Source of the DNA: JAMXLO01 sp046732975
Lineage (GTDB): Bacteria > Pseudomonadota > Alphaproteobacteria > Acetobacterales > Acetobacteraceae
DNA: 41,765 bases
Direction of reading: 5' to 3'
Assembly (NCBI GenBank): GCA_046732975.1
Contig: JBKPOG010000135.1
Span: 1-41,765, forward strand
Both the position numbers and the translations under genes were made by a program. The notes under the pieces are model-generated. The model ran no database searches. It saw only the letters and a program-made list of their open reading frames with translations, and was not told the DNA's origin. Of the stretch, positions 39,496 through 41,765 are shown piece by piece; position 1 is the stretch's first letter, and each line of letters begins with the position of its first letter.

Positions 39496-39951
39496 ATGGG
39501 CATTCTGACCGACGACATGCGACGCATGGTGGAGGAGCAGCAGCTGGGCTTTATCGCCACCGTGTGCTCCGACGGCACACCGAATCTGTCCCCTAAAGGC
39601 ACGACGGCCGTATGGGATGATGAGCATCTTGTCTTTGCCGACATCTGCTCACCGGGCACGATTGCGAATTTGCGGCAGAACCCAGCCATAGAGATCAACG
39701 TCGTCGACAACCTTTCGCGCAAGGGTTTTCGCTTCAAAGGAACCGCCACGATCCTGCAAGGCGATCAGTTCGAGCAGGCGTTGGCCTTCTATCGAACGCG
39801 CGGCTCGAGCAGTGCCAAGCAGCATGTTGTGCTGGTGAGGGTGGAGCGCGCCGCCCCGCTGATCTCGCCTGCGTATGACCAGGGCCAGAGCGAGCCGCAG
39901 ATCAAGGCGCAGTGGCGCCGATATTGGGACGGCCTTTGGAACCGGTCATAG
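39496..39951 (+). CDS. Pyridoxamine 5'-phosphate oxidase-fold flavin-binding protein
   Basis: 151 residues with the split-barrel flavin-reductase/PNPOx fold: LGFIATVCSDGTPNLSPKGT, LVFADICSPGTIANLRQNP and IEINVVDNLSRKGFRFKGTATIL. Such proteins bind FMN or F420-like cofactors and have varied, mostly unknown substrates; this is not PdxH itself. GAGGAGGCGC precedes the ATG at 39496. Its end overlaps the convergent TonB receptor gene by 6 nt. Confidence 0.85.
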   Translation: MGILTDDMRRMVEEQQLGFIATVCSDGTPNLSPKGTTAVWDDEHLVFADICSPGTIANLRQNPAIEINVVDNLSRKGFRFKGTATILQGDQFEQALAFYRTRGSSSAKQHVVLVRVERAAPLISPAYDQGQSEPQIKAQWRRYWDGLWNRS

Positions 39952-41765
39952 TGTGCCGACCAAGGTGAGGATCAGGCGTCGCTCGACCGGAGGGGCGGCC
40001 GATTGGACCAGTCGCAGCGTATTCAGCTGCTGTGCAGACAGCGCGACTGATACGTGCGGTGTGATTGTGTACCCGATCCGGGCATTGAACAGAAACTGGT
40101 TGTTTATCCACACAGGCGTCAGTGTGTTCTGCGTGGCATTGACTCGATAGTCGAGAAACTTGGATTGCCAGCGCGCCTGTGCATCGAATTCCCAGGGCCC
40201 AAGGGTGTAGCCCCCCTGCAAGATGATGACGTGTGTTGGCGTATTGTGGGCGAAATCCTGTGGGCTGTAAAAACCCGTCTGATTTATCGTCAGGTGGTCC
40301 TGGATCGAGATGTATGAATAGGCGGCTTTCCAGCGGAAGCCTCCCTTGGTTTGTCCGCGTACGTCGACCTCTGTGCCGATTGCCGAGCTATGGCCTGTGT
40401 TCATGGCCTTTGCCAAGGCAAACTGGGTCCCGTCAGGCAGGTTGGTGAACAGAGGCGTCACTTCGTAGGGGTTGGTGAGGACATCGTCCGTCCTCTGGGC
40501 GAACACAGCGCTGCCGATCGTACCATTCAGGCCGGGAATATCACGATGCCACGCCAACTCGACATTGGAGACCGATGCGGCCTTGAGAAACGGGTTGCCG
40601 ACCGCGAGAAAGGTCTGCGAGGTGTAGGTCTGCCCATCTCCAGGATAGATCTGCAGGTCCTGCAAGCCTAGATCGTAGATGCTGGGGAGCTGCAAGCCTC
40701 GGCCTGCCAGGAACTTGACGGTGTCCTTTTCGCTCGCTCGCCAGACGAGTCCGCTATTGAAACTCGGTTCATCGATTGTGCGCCCCTGGAAATCCCGCGC
40801 CGTGAGGCCCGTCTCGGGCAGCACTAATCCATTCTGACCCAGAACGAGGTGGTCAAGCCTTACAGCATTTGTCAGCGACACGCGCGGGGTGATCTGCCAG
40901 TCCCACATCGCGCTGCCCGACACCACCTGGTAGCCGACCTTGCCAGCGAGCACATCTGATGACGTGGCGCTGTTGTTGCGATAGTCCAGGCCAACCCTCA
41001 GTGCATGTTCCGCGCTCAGCTTTAGGAGATCACTGATCTGCAGCACGTACACCGTGTCATGCAGATCCTCGCGTTCGCTTGCGCCGTTGAACTCGTAGCG
41101 CAGCTCATTGCGATACGCATTGATGTTAATCAGACCGAACTTTGTGTCTGCGGTGAGTGTCACGCGCGACCAGTTGGTTCGCTGATAGTCAGTTCCAAAA
41201 TAGGGAGAGGCGGTTGCCTCCCACATGCGGCTGTTGACCAACGCTCCAAACGTTGAGAGCTCGATGCCGGGGCCAAGCCGGAACCGCCCCGTCACCCCAA
41301 CGGCGCCTTCCTGCGGTGATTGCTGATATATCCGGTCCTGGGGAACGACGCCGATCGGTGCGAACTCGCGGGCGCGGAAGCCATCGGCGAAAACACGTAA
41401 AGCTGCCTGATCGGAGATCTGGCCAGTGCCGACAGCCGATATGCTGGCGTAGTCCTGGGTGCCGACGCCGACCTGGGCGGTGTTGATCCGACGATCGTAT
41501 AACGGATCGTATGTCACAATATTGATAACTCCGGACGCCGCATTGAAGCCGAACAACGCGGTGTTCGGCCCCTTGATCACTTCGATCTGCTTGATCTCCA
41601 GAAGCGTGACTGGAAGCGTGTACCACTGTGTTCGACCGAGATCGTCGAGATAGACCTGCTGTCCGTCCAACAGAACTAACAGACGGGGATTGCTGGTCTC
41701 GTTGTAGCCTCGGACGCCGACATCGGCAGCAGCAAAACCGTAGCGACGCACGTCGAGGCCGGCCA
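39946..41765 (-). CDS. TonB-dependent outer-membrane receptor (5' partial)
   Basis: About 605 C-terminal residues are visible and the frame is open to the window edge; the signal peptide, TonB box and start of the plug are missing. The plug part reads DVGVRGYNETSNPRLLVLLDGQQVY and IKQIEVIKGPNTALFGFNAASGVINIVTYDP, quoted as landmarks. The rest is a 22-strand barrel pattern ending VERRLILTLVGTL. The last residue is Leu rather than the usual aromatic residue. Plug and barrel resemble colicin-I/vitamin B12-type receptors, but the ligand cannot be assigned. It is convergent with the PNPOx-fold gene. Confidence 0.9.
   Translation of the reverse strand, partial: AGLDVRRYGFAAADVGVRGYNETSNPRLLVLLDGQQVYLDDLGRTQWYTLPVTLLEIKQIEVIKGPNTALFGFNAASGVINIVTYDPLYDRRINTAQVGVGTQDYASISAVGTGQISDQAALRVFADGFRAREFAPIGVVPQDRIYQQSPQEGAVGVTGRFRLGPGIELSTFGALVNSRMWEATASPYFGTDYQRTNWSRVTLTADTKFGLININAYRNELRYEFNGASEREDLHDTVYVLQISDLLKLSAEHALRVGLDYRNNSATSSDVLAGKVGYQVVSGSAMWDWQITPRVSLTNAVRLDHLVLGQNGLVLPETGLTARDFQGRTIDEPSFNSGLVWRASEKDTVKFLAGRGLQLPSIYDLGLQDLQIYPGDGQTYTSQTFLAVGNPFLKAASVSNVELAWHRDIPGLNGTIGSAVFAQRTDDVLTNPYEVTPLFTNLPDGTQFALAKAMNTGHSSAIGTEVDVRGQTKGGFRWKAAYSYISIQDHLTINQTGFYSPQDFAHNTPTHVIILQGGYTLGPWEFDAQARWQSKFLDYRVNATQNTLTPVWINNQFLFNARIGYTITPHVSVALSAQQLNTLRLVQSAAPPVERRLILTLVGTL

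Overview
The window is a high-GC stretch of about 42 kb from an alphaproteobacterium. The order rplU-rpmA-obgE-proB-proA-nadD-rsfS and the layout urtABCDE followed by ureDABCEFG are typical of that class. A sorbosone-dehydrogenase-like quinoprotein fused to a cytochrome c points, by inference, to an Acetobacteraceae-like member of the Rhodospirillales. No rRNA, tRNA, CRISPR array, integrase or transposase was seen.

Layout. 1-5206 (+): urea ABC importer urtA (5' end cut off), urtB, urtC, urtD and a frameshifted urtE. 5275-5818: a FitA-type antitoxin with a deleted PIN toxin. 5827-10875: the complete urease operon ureDABC-EFG. 10914-11879 (-): a GAF protein with a degenerate GGDEF domain. 12384-14008: a DUF35 zinc/OB-fold protein and a thiolase-like partner. 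14298-20436: a three-gene RND efflux operon preceded by a perfect FNR/FixK box. 20595-22352: a secreted quinoprotein-cytochrome fusion. 22363-27996 (-): the rsfS-nadD-proA-proB-obgE-rpmA-rplU cluster (listed left to right) with a strong sigma-70-type promoter. 28142-30803: GNAT, peptidoglycan-binding, DUF1217 and dUTPase genes. 30891-33939: an ABC importer with a fused double permease. 33949-35200 (-): a small membrane protein and an AI-2E family permease. 35262-38005: hyi, glxR and an XRE regulator. 38050-39951: Nudix hydrolase, alanyl-tRNA editing protein and a PNPOx-fold protein. 39946-41765 (-): a TonB-dependent receptor whose N-terminus lies outside the window.

The genes work in blocks: urea uptake, urease structural subunits and nickel insertion; efflux across both membranes; proline synthesis next to ribosome genes; and conversion of hydroxypyruvate/tartronate semialdehyde to glycerate.

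The most unusual signal is a set of small palindromic repeats sitting exactly at tight operon junctions while leaving translation continuous. Two junctions, ureF/ureG and nudix/alaX, each carry a related 62-bp unit. At both, the upstream stop overlaps the ATG of a 21-codon (or 9-codon) mini-ORF as ATGA, and the mini-ORF stop again overlaps the next gene's ATG as ATGA. Removing the units restores a plain ATGA overlap. Other repeats are read in frame into UrtC (N-terminus) and ObgE (C-terminus), or as a 38-codon bridge between ureA and ureB.
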